A stretch of DNA of 64,000 nt from Siphonodentalium dalli (GCA_032622095.1 CP136066.1:171128664-171192663); one strand, 5' to 3'; numbered from the stretch's first letter, positions 1 through 11,172 are shown. Notes: generated by a model not told the origin, from the letters alone. Made by a program: numbers and translations.

Positions 1-1289
1 CCACAAATATCGAACTGGACATCAAAAGCAGAACCGGATTGTATCGATTGCATAAACATAAGAAGTTGGTCACTGACCGACAATTGCTATTCTCTGGTGT
101 GGTTTATAGGACTACCGTATGCAATGCCGACTTAAAAATAAAAATTCACATAAACATCGCATGAAGCGGTCTATCCACAAACTCAGGTATTCGGTAATTC
201 CAAATGTATGAACTATCACCATGATATCCCGGTATATCATTGTCAGGACTGTTTGTACAAAAGGTTGTTATTCTACTATGCATAATTTTGCTATATCATT
301 GTACTCGGACTGTATTGCAATGTAATATATCAGTACATGTACCGGTATACTGGGTGCACATTATATACATGTAGGCCTACTTTCACTTTAGTACATGTAT
401 GTGTCATAAAAGACTCATGTTGTTAAATTGAAAAAAAACATGTGTGAAAACAGAGAGAATACATGTACATGTGCCGGTACTATATACCTCTTTGTGTGCT
501 GTACTACCGGTACTATTCATGTACATGTACTACACTACAACAAGAGAAATTTTAATTGATTCTGCTGCCCTTGTGCCACAGGCCTCAAACACGCCAAACA
601 AGTATCTGTAGCCAGGCCCACCAGTACCAGGCTACTAGTAAATGAAGTACTGAAAGTGTCACATCATTAATCGAGCCCAATCTTAGTTATACTAGTCTCT
701 TGTGTAGTTTGGGTTACTATTAATAAGATATTTAATGAATGTTTGGAATGTATGGTAGCATTCTTACCTGGATCAACATATGCCATGCACAACGCTGGTC
801 ATCATATCATCACCGCTGTTGGCAGTAAACCGCTCATCGGGCTATAACAGTTAGAGTTTTCCATACCAGGGCTAATCTAATCAGTTAAAATTAGTCATTT
901 TAGAGGGAATACCAACCAGTGGAAGACGTACAAAAAGTCATGTATATTCAGATATCAGTTTTCGAGAAAAAACCCATCTTAGTCGAGCGGACTTAGAATA
1001 TCGGGGTAAACTTAAATTTCATTCAGCAACACTTTCACAGCAGAATATAAAAGTAGTACATTATAATCACTTACAGTACATGTACATGTAGCCCAAGTGC
1101 AGTGCTAGCCTATATTATATACTACCAAAACTTTTGGTCAGTTTCTCGATGACTGACACTTGTAAACGCTTGAACGGGTACTATATAGTACATGTACATG
1201 TACATGTGTACCGTATGTGAATTAAAGATCTTATTAGTGACACAACAGGAGGCTAGACATACATTTGTAACTACAGTAATGTTCTAATT
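1..1289. other. Non-coding AT-rich flank with ACATGTACATGTA palindromes
   Basis: I see no credible coding region here. The stretch is AT-rich and contains clusters of the self-complementary word ACATGTACATGTA and of CCGGTAC words, for example near 340-380, 465-540, 1075-1090 and 1190-1206. Words of this kind are, from memory, abundant in bivalve and other marine invertebrate genomes. No RNA gene was recognised. Confidence 0.6.
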
Positions 1290-1422
1290 AATCGACTCCT
1301 TAACCACAGCAGAATTACGGGTATTAAACTCGGGGAGAGCTTTCCGATGAATGGCAACAAGCCATATATCCGACTAAATCCTGAAAGTTACACATAATTC
1401 TGCTGTGGTTAAGGGGTCGATT
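1290..1422. mobile_element. Short MITE-like hairpin with 28-bp inverted ends
   Basis: The 28 bases at 1290-1317 (beginning AATCGACTCCTTAACC) are the reverse complement of 1395-1422 (ending GGTTAAGGGGTCGATT) with one mismatch, around a loop of about 77 bases. There is no coding capacity. The layout fits a non-autonomous inverted-repeat element. The superfamily is unknown because no clear target-site duplication is visible. A related start (TTAATTAATCAACTC) appears near 2210. Confidence 0.6.
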
Positions 1423-1857
1423 TCTTAGGGCACTACTGGATCTGTTTTAGTGCACATCAAATGTATTTGTTGTCTTTCCTCTTGTAATTTGTCTTTGGTT
1501 GTGTTCGCCATTTCGATGGACAACTACATGTACTGACATCAAATGACTGAAATGAGTCAAAATTTAGCAGTGCAGCCAATTATATAGATAAACAGAATTA
1601 AATAGCATCCAAATTCCAAATGAGCATAAATGATAAAACAAACTTTATTGAGCACTCTTTTAATACTAGTAATTACAGCTACAATGAAAGCACCTAATAA
1701 AAATTCTAAGTTTGGTAAAACTGTCTGTATACAAAGTTTATCTGGCCGTGATGAATAAAACCTATAAATGGGATCATATACATGTATGTTAGATATCATT
1801 ACATGATTATTTGAAAACACATATCCGTATGGAAAACAAACTATTTTACCACTGGCC

Positions 1858-1979
1858 AAGTGGTCCTGCTAATATGCTATGATGCTGGTGGTCCTGCTGA
1901 ATTGCTATGATGCGGGTAGTGCAATTCATAGCAATTAAGCAGGACCCAACCGCATCATAGCACATTAGCAGGAACACTT
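1858..1979. repeat. Nested double hairpin
   Basis: The outer arms 1858-1885 and 1952-1979 are reverse complements with two mismatches in 28. Inside them a second pair, about 1891-1910 and 1926-1945, is complementary with one mismatch in 20. Inner and outer arms resemble each other (both carry GTCCTGCT followed by TGCTATGATGC), so the structure is two related units in one orientation followed by two in the other. It is non-coding. Confidence 0.7.
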
Positions 1980-2580
1980 GAACAGGGTATATTTACAGTG
2001 TCAAATCGAATGGGCATCTTTTAACAATATTTTATGAACAATTTCCTAGAAGTGTTCGAAAATTGAGAACTGAATTTAAATTTTTTTTTATGAGGTTTCG
2101 ATTGAAAAATTTCTAACTTAGCTCATCAGGATTAACATTGTCGCACAGCTATATTCTCTTTCCCAACAAAGTCTATAGAACATACATGTAAAATTACAGC
2201 TATGCTTTAATTAATCAACTCGCCTTATATTACTCGGGTATTACTGCAGTATTCAGGCGTGTTCATGCGATCAACCGCAGTCAGTTATACCGCCGCAGAA
2301 TGTGGTCCACCTCACATTTGCAGTTAGGCTGTATTTTTCATGCGATGTTTATATGAATTTTGTTTTAAAGTTGACATTGTAATCACACCAGAATTTTTTT
2401 TTATTGTTTCAAAATGTCTAGATAGAATTCAGAATTTTTGTGGTAAAAACAATTAACTTGGTTATCACAGTTAACACATATTACTGTGGTAAGATTACCA
2501 GCGGATACCGCATGTCAACAGGGACTGCATGCTCTAATTAATTATCAGGTTTAACATGTTTATACTGGATACAGTTCATT
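1980..2580. other. Non-coding stretch, nothing recognised
   Basis: About 600 bases of AT-rich sequence with no supported open reading frame, RNA gene or repeat. Stop codons are frequent in all frames. Confidence 0.5.
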
Positions 2581-3528
2581 TTAAAGGTACTCAATCCGGT
2601 TCGATGATACCCATATAATCAGATTCCAACATCATACATTTGTATTTAGAAAGGCTGCTTCAGTTACGTTATCAGAATTGATTAATTGCCCTTAAATAAT
2701 GCTAACCACTGTCAACTAAAGTATACAATTGCCTGACATATGTTATTTATCAACATGTTGTTCTACAAAATTTGGCCTTATTTTCAACAGAAAGCCTCTT
2801 GATTTTAGAGTTATCCATCTTCATCTGAAATTTGGTCCGAGACCGTGGGCCACTATTAATTCTTGATCGTGAAAAATAGTATATTTCAAAAATTGATATC
2901 TAATAACTCTGAGCTTTGATAGGTGGTGCGTTCCTCGACTCGTACCAAATATCTTTTACCCCCCCCCCCCCAAGTCCAAATAAAGAGTAATGTGCGAGCA
3001 TTAATTCAGGGGGCCCTTAATCAGATTATGCATCTTTAAATTCAAATACAGTTTAAAGATGCATAATCCGATTAAGTGCCCCTCATTTGCTATTTACATA
3101 TACATGTATATGGAATCGGGGGGGGGGTAAAAATATTTTAATCAAGTCGAGGGACCCACCTACATGTATCAAAGCTCAGAGTTATTAGATATCAATTTTT
3201 GAAATTTTAATATTTATCACCATCGATACTTAATAGTGGCCCAGAAAAATTTGACGAGCCGACGGTCTCAGACCAAATTGCGGATGAAGATGGATAACTC
3301 TAAAATGAAGAGGCTTTGTGTTGATAATAAGGTCAAACTTCGTCGAACAGCATGTTGATAAATATAACGTATCAGGCGATTTTATACTATACATGTAGTT
3401 GACAGTGGTTAGCATTATTTTTGGGCAATTAATCGATTCTGATATTACTGAAGCAGCATTTCTAAAAAAAATGTTGTTGTTGGAATCTAATTATATGGGG
3501 ACCATCGAATCTGATTGAGCACCTTTAA
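2581..3528. mobile_element. Long foldback element with arms of about 460 bp
   Basis: Nearly the whole 948 bp is one diverged palindrome. It starts TTAAAGGTACTCAATC (2581) and ends with the complement GATTGAGCACCTTTAA (3528). Further complementary pairs include AACCACTGTCAACTA near 2703 with TAGTTGACAGTGGTTA near 3396, TTAGAGTTATCCATCTTCATC near 2807 with its complement near 3285, a C run near 2950 with a G run near 3119, and a central pair around 3046 (TTATGCATCTTTAAA). It has no coding capacity. This is the architecture of a foldback element or long-TIR MITE, and the arms have diverged by scattered substitutions and small indels. Confidence 0.75.
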
Positions 3529-5200
3529 TAGTTAGCTATATGAGTTATATACACATAAGGCGGCACCAATTTTTAAGTCCGGTTTACGAACACCTCCTAC
3601 AACTTTTTTTCCATTTCATGAATTTTTTTTTTAATTTTTTGTCCCAATTTTTTTTACACGCGTACTGATTTTCATGTGCTGTCGCATCCGGTTCTGCTTA
3701 TGATCATTTGCAGATCCATATTTTCGAATATAGGTGTGCTCCGCTCATTTTTGCGAGAGTTATGGCCCTTTTTCGACTTAGAATCGTGTTAATTTCTGGT
3801 TTCCGCATCATAATTTAGTTTGTGTGATCAAATCTGAATCAAATTTGGTATGATAGTTTATTATCCACCATTTCATGGGACACTGGTTGGATTGTTCTGA
3901 AATGTAGTATCGGATTTAGGGGACCTTGATATATTTTTCAGACAAGCTGATGCCCCAAAGAAGCCACTTTTTCTCACATTTGCTGAAATAGTATCCAAAA
4001 CATCAACATATCAAGAGCCATTAGACTGAATTAGATAAAAATATATCACTTGGGTCTGTTTAAGCTGGAAAATACTCAAAATTTTATAATTTTCTGCTAT
4101 TATATCTGCATACTAGCCTTTTTGCTGAATCGTGAATGCCGGTTATATTGCCGTGTGAAATCCTAGTACCAGATAACATTGGGTATGTACATGTATATAG
4201 CATACCACCTGAAAATGGCTTGAATATCACATAACAAAGCGGGGTGGGGGTGTGTGTGACACCCTCCTTGATCATAGTCTGTATTCTACAGGGTATGTTA
4301 ACTGTTTCGAGTTGGTGCAATTAATGTGATTGTTTAATCTCTACCATCTGAAATCTATTTATAGCATATTTTGCTATCTGATCAATATTGCTACTTAGTA
4401 CTGATATAAAACAGGATAAAGATGGTGTGTCTCTTTCCCGAATGTTCTGTTTACATGTACATTTGGGGGTTTATGAGTCAAATAATATCAGACAACATGT
4501 CCTTCTAACACTAAGAAATAATATGTTCTTATGAACCAGGACAAAATATGACTATTTCTCGAGCATTACAGCACATTATTACAAATCTATATTTGTAAGC
4601 AGTAAGATAATGACAGGAAACATGTCCTCAGACTAAGAAATAATTTTTTGGTGTGTATTTCACACCACAGCTCATGTGTATACTCACATTAGTTTATGTC
4701 ATTCAAAGGAAGAAACCCATTTAGAAAGTTTAAATGAGACAAAACTACCTCACTGTAGATGTAGTTGCAAGGTACAACATGTACATGTATTCTGGTAAAT
4801 GACATTGGAACTAAAATAATGATTTTTGTGTCCACCGGTATGTCATGTACCGGTACTAGTATACATTGCAACTACATGTACATGTAACTTGCCTAACATA
4901 CCATATACATGTATGAAGAGGGACTTTGCAAGTGTTTTTTAATCAAAATTTTAACCCAACTCTTGTTGTCAGTAAGTTTTAACCCATGCAGTTTAATGAG
5001 TTTATATATTTATATATTACATGTGTTTCTATACATGTATTTTATCTTTAGTTAGTTTGTTGTCCTTGAATAAACTTGTATTGCTGCACAATCAGTTTCC
5101 TTAATGTTCTATTATACTAAAACAACTCCATTGATAACAATACCCCTGCATCCCATCAAAATCTACTTCATTGCCATCCTCATCATTTCACTTTGGTATC
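3529..5200. other. Non-coding stretch with ACATGTACATGTA words
   Basis: No convincing gene was found. AT-rich sequence with more ACATGTACATGTA and ACCGGTAC words (near 4190, 4777, 4840-4885, 4905). The phrase GAGAGTTATGGCCCTTTTTC at about 3755 resembles a motif I associate with dispersed repeats in bivalve genomes. The small open frames here have no recognisable protein features. Confidence 0.5.
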
Positions 5201-5858
5201 CCCACCCAGGTGTACCTTGGTGTTATTCACCCAGGTGTTTCCTACCCATGTGTACCTTGGTGTTTTCTTACCCAGGTGTACCTTGGTGTTTTCTTACCCA
5301 GGTGTACCTTGGTGTTTTCTTACCCAGGTGTACCTTGGTGTTTTCCTGCCCAGGTGTACCTTGGTGTTTCCTTACCTGGGTGTACCTTGGGGTTTTCTAA
5401 CCCAGGTGCATCTCAATGGGAAATCCACCTGGGTAAGAAAACACCAAGGTACACCAGCGTAAAAAAAACACCAAGGTATACCTGGGTTGGAAACATCAAG
5501 GTACACCTGGGTGGGGAACACCCAGGTAGGAAACACCAGGGTACACCTGGGTGAATAACACCAAGGTACACCTGGGTGGGAAACACCCAGGTAGGAAACA
5601 CCAGGGTACACCTGGGTGAATAACACCAAGGTACACCTGGGTGGGAAACACCCAGGTAGGAAACACCAGGGTACACCTGGGTGAATAACACCAAGGTAAC
5701 CTGGATGGGAAACACCCAGGTAGGAAACACCAGGGTACACCTGGGTAAATAACACCATGGTACACCTGGGTGGGGAAACACCCAGGTAGGAAACACCAGG
5801 GTAGACCTGGGTGGGAAACACCCAGGTAGGGTACACCTGGGTGTGGTCACCTGGGTAA
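5201..5858. repeat. Head-to-head minisatellite around CCCAGGTGTACC
   Basis: From 5201 to about 5412 a roughly 26-bp unit (CCCAGGTGTACCTTGGTGTT plus spacer) repeats in tandem; copies start at 5271, 5297 and 5323. Near 5417 the orientation flips, and the complement (ACCTGGGTG, ACACCAAGGTACACC) repeats to about 5858, organised as a roughly 65-bp higher unit that alternates two versions. The locus is therefore one large inverted repeat made of minisatellites and could form a long hairpin. Degenerate ACCTGGGT copies continue to about 6020. Long open frames on both strands are by-products of the repeat. Confidence 0.85.
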
Positions 5859-6034
5859 TTACACCCAGGTTTACCCATACCAGGGTTTTTATCCAGTTTC
5901 AGGTGGGTAAATCATGGTAAAACCCAGGTTTCGCGGGGTCTTGATGGTTGGTGGATGTCTTGGTAGATAGATTTTTACCTGGGTTTCGGCCCAAAAAACC
6001 TGGGTGGATTTACCCAGGTACATTTTTATATGGG

Positions 6035-6128
6035 ATCTGCTGTTCCACTGTCTATACGGCCTTTGGTTGAATACCCGGATTATCTCATTCGTGGCTACAT
6101 GGAAATACATAATTTCCTTGTAGCCACT
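6035..6128 (+). repeat. 94-bp direct repeat, copy 1
   Basis: Identical by eye to 6413-6506 over 94 bases (ATCTGCTGTTCCACTG to TTGTAGCCACT). Similarity stops abruptly on both sides, 378 bp separating the two copies. Confidence 0.9.
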
Positions 6129-6412
6129 ACAAACAAATAGTGTATATACATGTTTCGTATTTGGCCACTGACTCCCCCCCCCCCCCCTCATCACCAAAAA
6201 AGTGAGTTTTACCCCAAAATAAACCACAAACCGTTGAATTACGCAACAGAACTCTTATAACATGTAGCCTGTTTTACCTAAAAAAAATAAACAATCGTAC
6301 AACATCTCACAAAAAGGCAACATCGGCATGCTATCCGCTCAATCGAGACGAACATTTTGATATGTGTTTCAGTTTGTTACTCTCCGACATGGTTGGACCT
6401 ATTTGTTCCGGT

Positions 6413-6506
6413 ATCTGCTGTTCCACTGTCTATACGGCCTTTGGTTGAATACCCGGATTATCTCATTCGTGGCTACATGGAAATACATAATTTCCTTGTA
6501 GCCACT
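6413..6506 (+). repeat. 94-bp direct repeat, copy 2
   Basis: Second identical copy of the block at 6035-6128. Here the right part belongs to a complete hairpin that continues to 6534, whereas copy 1 lacks the terminal part of that hairpin. Confidence 0.9.
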
Positions 6507-6534
6507 CATGAGATACTCCGGGTATTAAACCAAA
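6440..6534. mobile_element. 95-bp hairpin element
   Basis: The sequence TTTGGTTGAATACCCGG at the left pairs with CCGGGTATTAAACCAAA at the right, and the arms continue inward through GTGGCTACA / TGTAGCCAC-like and GGAAAT / ATTTCC to a 5-base loop. This is a near-complete inverted repeat with no coding capacity. Copy 1 at 6035-6128 keeps the left arm and loop but not the outer right arm. Confidence 0.7.
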
Positions 6535-6604
6535 ACTCATAGGTAATCTCTACTTAATTGTACCACATACAATATCATTAAAACCAAACGATATAGATAG
6601 CCGA

Positions 6605-6850
6605 ATGGGAAGGGAGTGTGATCGCGACAGAGGGGAGGGATGGATATCGTGAGATATAGACACGCGAAGGGAGTGTGGTCGCGACAGAGATATATACATG
6701 CAGCCGAAGGGGAGGGATGGATATCGTGAGAGATATTGACACGCCAAGGGAGTGTGATCGCGACAGAGATATATACATGTAGCCGAAGGGGAGGATGGAT
6801 ATCGTGAGAGATATAGACACGCGAAGGGAGTGTGAGGGAGATATAATATT
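6605..6850 (+). repeat. Tandem repeat of about 88 bp, roughly three copies
   Basis: The block GATGGATATCGTGAGA, GACACGCGAAGGGAGTGTG, TCGCGACAGAGATATATACATG, AGCCGAAGGGGAG recurs in order about three times with substitutions. It is purine-rich on this strand, and translated frames merely reflect the repeat. Confidence 0.75.
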
Positions 6851-6885
6851 CATGCGTCGGGCGCCATGAAGGGGATATATGTGCC

Positions 6886-7378
6886 TTAAATATACAAGCA
6901 TTTCATCAATCAGAGAGTTGTATCAGTGTAGCTATTTGACGTATTTTAGTATCCATTTCATCCCCTGACCCAGACCGCGGTGTTTACAACGAACGTTAAC
7001 ATACAAAAACTGGATTTGTGTATAAAATGATAACAAATTCCGAATTCCTTACTTACCTTAGGGCAGATATATATGTCTCAGTAGACATTTGGTGCATCCT
7101 GTTGATATGAAATTGATATTAAGTTTGATCCCTCGCATTTACTTTACAATGTGCGTTTTCGGTTCACAAAGTCAAGGCGACAATTTAGCGCCAGTTTACA
7201 CTGGTATGACTTCACGTCTTCGTCATACTTGGGCAAATAAAATAATCTTTTTGGCTGTAACATTAACCAGTATTCAAAATGCTAACAAAGCGATACCGAA
7301 TAGAAGTAACCAGGCATACTTGAGTATAGAGTAACGGCCCGTTAACTTTTGTCTGGAAACGTAAGATAACATTAAAGG
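6886..7378 (+). repeat. Diverged dispersed repeat, copy 1
   Basis: The segment from TTAAATATA to ATTAAAGG is colinear with 17979-18425. Shared landmarks in order are AAGCATTTCAT, TTGACGTATTTTAGT, CCGCGGTGT, TACAACGAA, GATAACAAATTC, TTCGGTTCACA-like, GGGCAAATAAAA and CAGGCATACT.GAGTATAGAGTAACG. Identity looks moderate, with indels. It is probably an old non-coding transposable element; a conserved minus-strand reading frame over the last 90 bases is not convincing as a gene. Confidence 0.65.
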
Positions 7379-7714
7379 CATATACTACCAGCATGTAATT
7401 AAACGAAATAAAACTTTCAAAGCTACACAACCACAATAATATTAGCTCTGTTTTATATTCTGACAAAATGAACAATTTATCAGTTTCCCTGCAAATTATG
7501 TGCGCAACCTCAGTAAACCACCAGGGGCACCGCTTTTTATTTTAGCTCATCGTCTCTCTCGGTAACTTCGGCACATTAGTCTACGCAACATGGGCCACTT
7601 CGGGCAACCCACTGCCCCGCATTAAAGCTCATATAGCAGTTGACCCCTTCGAAATCGGCGAGCTTTGATCGCCGGTCTGTTCAAATCGGTCCATGTCAAC
7701 GGAGCCAGTCCGGT
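7379..7714. other. Non-coding stretch, nothing recognised
   Basis: No supported gene or repeat before the tandem array that begins near 7715. Confidence 0.4.
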
Positions 7715-7948
7715 GATCGACTTAAATCTGAACTGCTCTGGTCTGGTCTGGTCAATTGATGTGGATTCGACTTTAATCTGTACTGTTCTGGTAGGGTCAA
7801 TTAATGTGACTCGACTTTAATCTGAACTGGTCTGGTCAATTGATGTGGATTCGACTTTAATCTGGACCGCTCTGGTCTGGTCAATTGATGTGACTCGACT
7901 TTAATCTGAACTGCTCTGGTGTGGTCAATTGATGCGACTCGACTGGTC
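7715..7948 (+). repeat. Tandem repeat GGTCAATTGATGTG..TCGACTTTAATCTG
   Basis: About five imperfect copies of a roughly 45-55 bp unit containing TCGACTTTAATCTG, a short CTGCTCTGGT-like segment and GGTCAATTGATGTG. Units vary in length and sequence, so the array is not recent. Confidence 0.75.
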
Positions 7949-9191
7949 AATAGATATAGCGTTTGTTATTGTTGGTGTTAACGAGAAGAGAGAGAGAGAG
8001 GGGGAGGGCGATAGATGTGCCCTGTTCATCCATATATAATATTCTCCAGAATATAATTGCATCCAGAAATATATAATGTGTTCGTATCTGACACACAGGC
8101 GCCAAAAAAAAAAACACGCTATACATTCATCATTTTGAAATCTGAACATGAAAATAAACGATTAACATCCAGACAGTCCTCAAGCTGTCAAATTGTTGGA
8201 AATTGCCAACCTGACACACTGCCTCCCTAAGCTTGGACAACGTCCAACTGATGGCCATTTCCCTTTCAATATGACCAACAGTATAGGAAAATATCCAAAT
8301 CTTAGTAAAAAAAATAATACAAAATCCCCGCTAATTAACTGTCTGAAATTAAAACTATGAGAAAAATTTCAATGTATTGCTGGTGTGAATGTTCCAGCTA
8401 TAATGTTTTGTCAGGTATAAATTTCCAACTATTGAAAAATTTAACCAAAGTTGAGGGTGTGAGTCGCTGCACCCCATTCAGCTTGTTCTCCATCTGCTGT
8501 CTACACGACGACATTAGTGCTAACTCATTCGACGTTTCGTACAATCTCGATCGGTTTATTATTTATAAAAATCCAAACTGTTCAATAATCCTAATCGTGG
8601 CCGTTACGTTTCGCGAAAGGTTTTTTTGTTTGTTTTGTTTTGTTTTTTGTTTTGTTTTGTGTTGCCCCAAGTGAATTTTACGGATTCGAATAGCTGTTCG
8701 GAACCCGTCGGCACCCGCATGTCTTATCAGTATATGTTAATCGGTTGTATGTTTATTTATGTTTATGCTATTAATTAAACGCATATGGGTCATTCGAACC
8801 GCCAAATTCTGTTTACGTAATTTGAAGGGGCGGATACCAGAAGTACATAAATGCTCCAAATATTGATATACCGGCTTCATATGCTCACATACCATTTTCA
8901 ATGCTGTTTTCAAATTTTCGCCAGAAGTCAGACAAACGCTCTTTATTTCTACCATATCAGGAATAGGCTAACACATAACGCTCTTTTCCGTTCCATGTCG
9001 TGTAAATGGCTGATTTTTGTTTGGGACCCCAACACCGTGTTCATAGTTGTATTTTTCATAACTGCAATGCGTATTTTTTTGGTTACAAAATGCTCGAAGA
9101 AAAGTAGTTTAGATATGTATCGACCTATTTCCATCCTGGGAACAATTCAAAGGTGAATAATATTATGTGTATTTTGGAGCGCAAATCGCCA
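7949..9191. other. Non-coding stretch with simple repeats
   Basis: Contains a GA-rich tract at about 7984-8008 and a TTTTG microsatellite at 8621-8662. At 8930-8995 the words AACGCTCTTTATT, CCATATCAGGA and AACGCTCTTT match the spacing of words at 16785-16840 in the composite foldback region, so a fragment of the same dispersed family is likely here. No gene could be supported. Confidence 0.5.
8621..8662 (+). repeat. TTTTG microsatellite
   Basis: About 40 bases of imperfect TTTTG repeats. Confidence 0.85.
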
Positions 9192-9653
9192 TGTGACTTT
9201 AATAGCATATCGAACTTACCACTGACTATGACCTGTGACTTTAATAGCATATCGAACTTACCACTGACTATTATCTGTGACTTTAATAACACATCGATCT
9301 TACCACTGACTATGACCTGTGACTTTAATAAGATATCGATCTTACCACTGACTATGACCTGTGACTTTAATAACATATCGATCTTACCACTGACTATGAC
9401 CTGTGACTTTAATAACATATCGATCTTACCACTGACTATGACCTGTGACTTTAATAACATATCGATCTTACCACTGACTATGACCTGTGACTTTAATAAG
9501 ATATCGATCTTACCACTGACTATGACCTGTGACTTTAATAACATATCGATCTTACCACTGACTATGACCTGTGACTTTAATAACATATCGATCTTACCAC
9601 TGACTATGACCTGTGACTTTAATAACACATCGATATTACCACTGACTATGACC
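9192..9653 (+). repeat. 42-bp minisatellite, 11 copies
   Basis: Exactly 11 units of 42 bp fit this interval. The consensus begins TGTGACTTTAATAACATATC and continues GATCTTACCACTGACTATGACC. Variants such as AATAGCATATC, AATAACACATC and AATAAGATATC sit in specific units. Since 42 is a multiple of three, both strands stay open over the whole array (167 codons each; the plus frame repeats DFNNISILPLTMTC). I regard these frames as repeat artefacts rather than genes. Confidence 0.9.
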
Positions 9654-9767
9654 TGATAACAACTTAATTAAGTACAAAATAATCACGGCAAACAGAATCA
9701 TATCAACATACGGTGAGTGGCAAGAAATTTGAACGAAACGATTTTCTCTCAGACGGACTAGTGTATA

Positions 9768-10523
9768 CCGTACTCGTATTTAAATTCGCCCAGCACGATT
9801 TTCGCGCACCCTTCAGTGCGCGAATTTAAAACTGAGCGAAAAATAGTACGACTCTGAATTTAAAATACACGACAGGGAAAACAAAAGAGTTATGTCGATG
9901 AATTACATACATTACGAAACGTTGGACACTGCATAGACAAGTACGCCTATGTAGGCCTATGTTATAGTCGATCAACCTATACCCAATGCCAAACGACGTA
10001 CAAATAATGGTAACGTCGAAAATTGTTAAAATGCTTCTAAGAAACGCACATATTCTACATTGTATATGCAAGAAAGCACCCACATTCACCACCCTGGGGT
10101 GACAGCGTGGCCATACATGGAGTCTGCGTTATATAGCTATGTCATCACAACCGGAATCTAAGTGTTGATTTTTCTGAAATCCGTTGCCTTCGCGTTGTCT
10201 TTTTCTGTTTTCGAGTTCATTGCATTTATGTCCAGTCCATATATAACTACTTCAATATCAGTGTCATTATTTGAAGCATATAAACATCCATCATCGCAAC
10301 AAAATGATGATTCAGTTATGTTTTCCACGCTGTAAATCCATTGTGATCGTGTTTATTATACACGTGTATCTTCAGAAACGACTGAGAACTGAAAGTGTGA
10401 TCATACTTTTGCGAAAATATTTTTGTCAGTTTTGAATTCGCGCAGATAGGTGTGCGAATTTAAAGTGCGCGAATTCAAAACTGAGCGAAAAATAGTACTG
10501 CGCGAATTTAAATACGAGTAAGG
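9768..10523. mobile_element. 756-bp inverted-repeat element with TA flanks
   Basis: The left end CCGTACTCGTATTTAAATTC matches the complement of the right end, GAATTTAAATACGAGTAAGG, with one mismatch in 20, and both ends are flanked by TA (9766-9767 and 10524-10525). Subterminal blocks on both sides carry GCGCGAATT(T/C)AAAACTGAGCG followed by AAAAATAGTAC. No transposase is encoded. It is likely a non-autonomous DNA element of a TA-target superfamily such as Tc1/mariner; that assignment is inference. Confidence 0.65.
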
Positions 10524-10545
10524 TAGTTAATTCTGCGAAAAATAT

Positions 10546-10824
10546 TTGACCGTCCAACAAATTTACGACTATTATTAGCCATCTGTACTCGTTATTAGTA
10601 CGTGTTCATTATGCGATTGTTGAACAGCACATTGAAACTAAGATGTGTAGAATTCGTTATTGAATGTGAATATAATAACAGTTACGCTGAATACACGTCC
10701 TAAGTCTTAAGTTTGTCTAGAGATCTCGATTCCGATGAACAGAGGCTCCTAAGGCTGCGTGCACACACTGGCACATTTGTTTGATATCTTTTTCAGGCAT
10801 ATCATCATAGATAACTACCTGGTG
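10546..10824 (+). repeat. Local duplication, copy 1
   Basis: Colinear with 11173-11453. Shared stretches include TTGACCGTCCAACAAA, ATTGAAACTAAGATGTGTAG, TTACGCTGAATACACG, TCTAGAGATCTCGA, ACAGAGGCTCCTAA and CACACACTGGCACATTTG. Small indels distinguish the copies. It is non-coding. Confidence 0.85.
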
Positions 10825-11172
10825 CCAGAATATAAAGGACAACATTGCGTATAAAATGCATCTGTATCAAAGCTACCGCAAAGAGAAGTAAAATTCCTGT
10901 ACTTCTACATGTAATGGTACAATTACCTTTATGGTGTATTCTTGTGAGATAATGTAATGTGTTAGGCCTTCTTCTGTTGACATTATTCAGACAACATGAC
11001 ATGATGGCATTCGGATTAACACACAAATGACAATCATTGTTATTTGAACGCCGTCATGTGATTTTGTCTGCATAATGTCAACTTCTTTAAAAAAGTTTTT
11101 ACTACTCACATAGTTAGCTGATGTACAGATGCATTTTAAACGCATTTTTGAGTTTATTCTGAGAATTATGTT

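Noticed and set aside
5104-5878. Overlapping frames of 89-168 codons on both strands
   Set aside because: Pure translation of the CCCAGGTGTACC minisatellite; composition is cyclic with no independent support.
7263-7475. Minus-strand frame sharing a NVIL.FQT.VNG.LLYT pattern with 18235-18507
   Set aside because: The similarity follows from the two DNA copies of a dispersed repeat; substitutions are a mix of silent and replacement changes with no clear coding bias.
8737-8955. 72-codon minus-strand frame (SGENLKTALKMVCEHMKPVY) as an exon
   Set aside because: It looks protein-like, but I found no convincing splice sites or homologous motif, and its 5' end overlaps words of a dispersed repeat family. 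Kept as unsupported.
9192-9653. CRISPR-like array
   Set aside because: Units are contiguous with no unique spacers, and the context is an animal genome.
9125-9656. Two antiparallel 167-codon frames as a repeat protein
   Set aside because: Explained by a 42-bp tandem repeat with no stop in the unit; no flanking coding sequence or motif.
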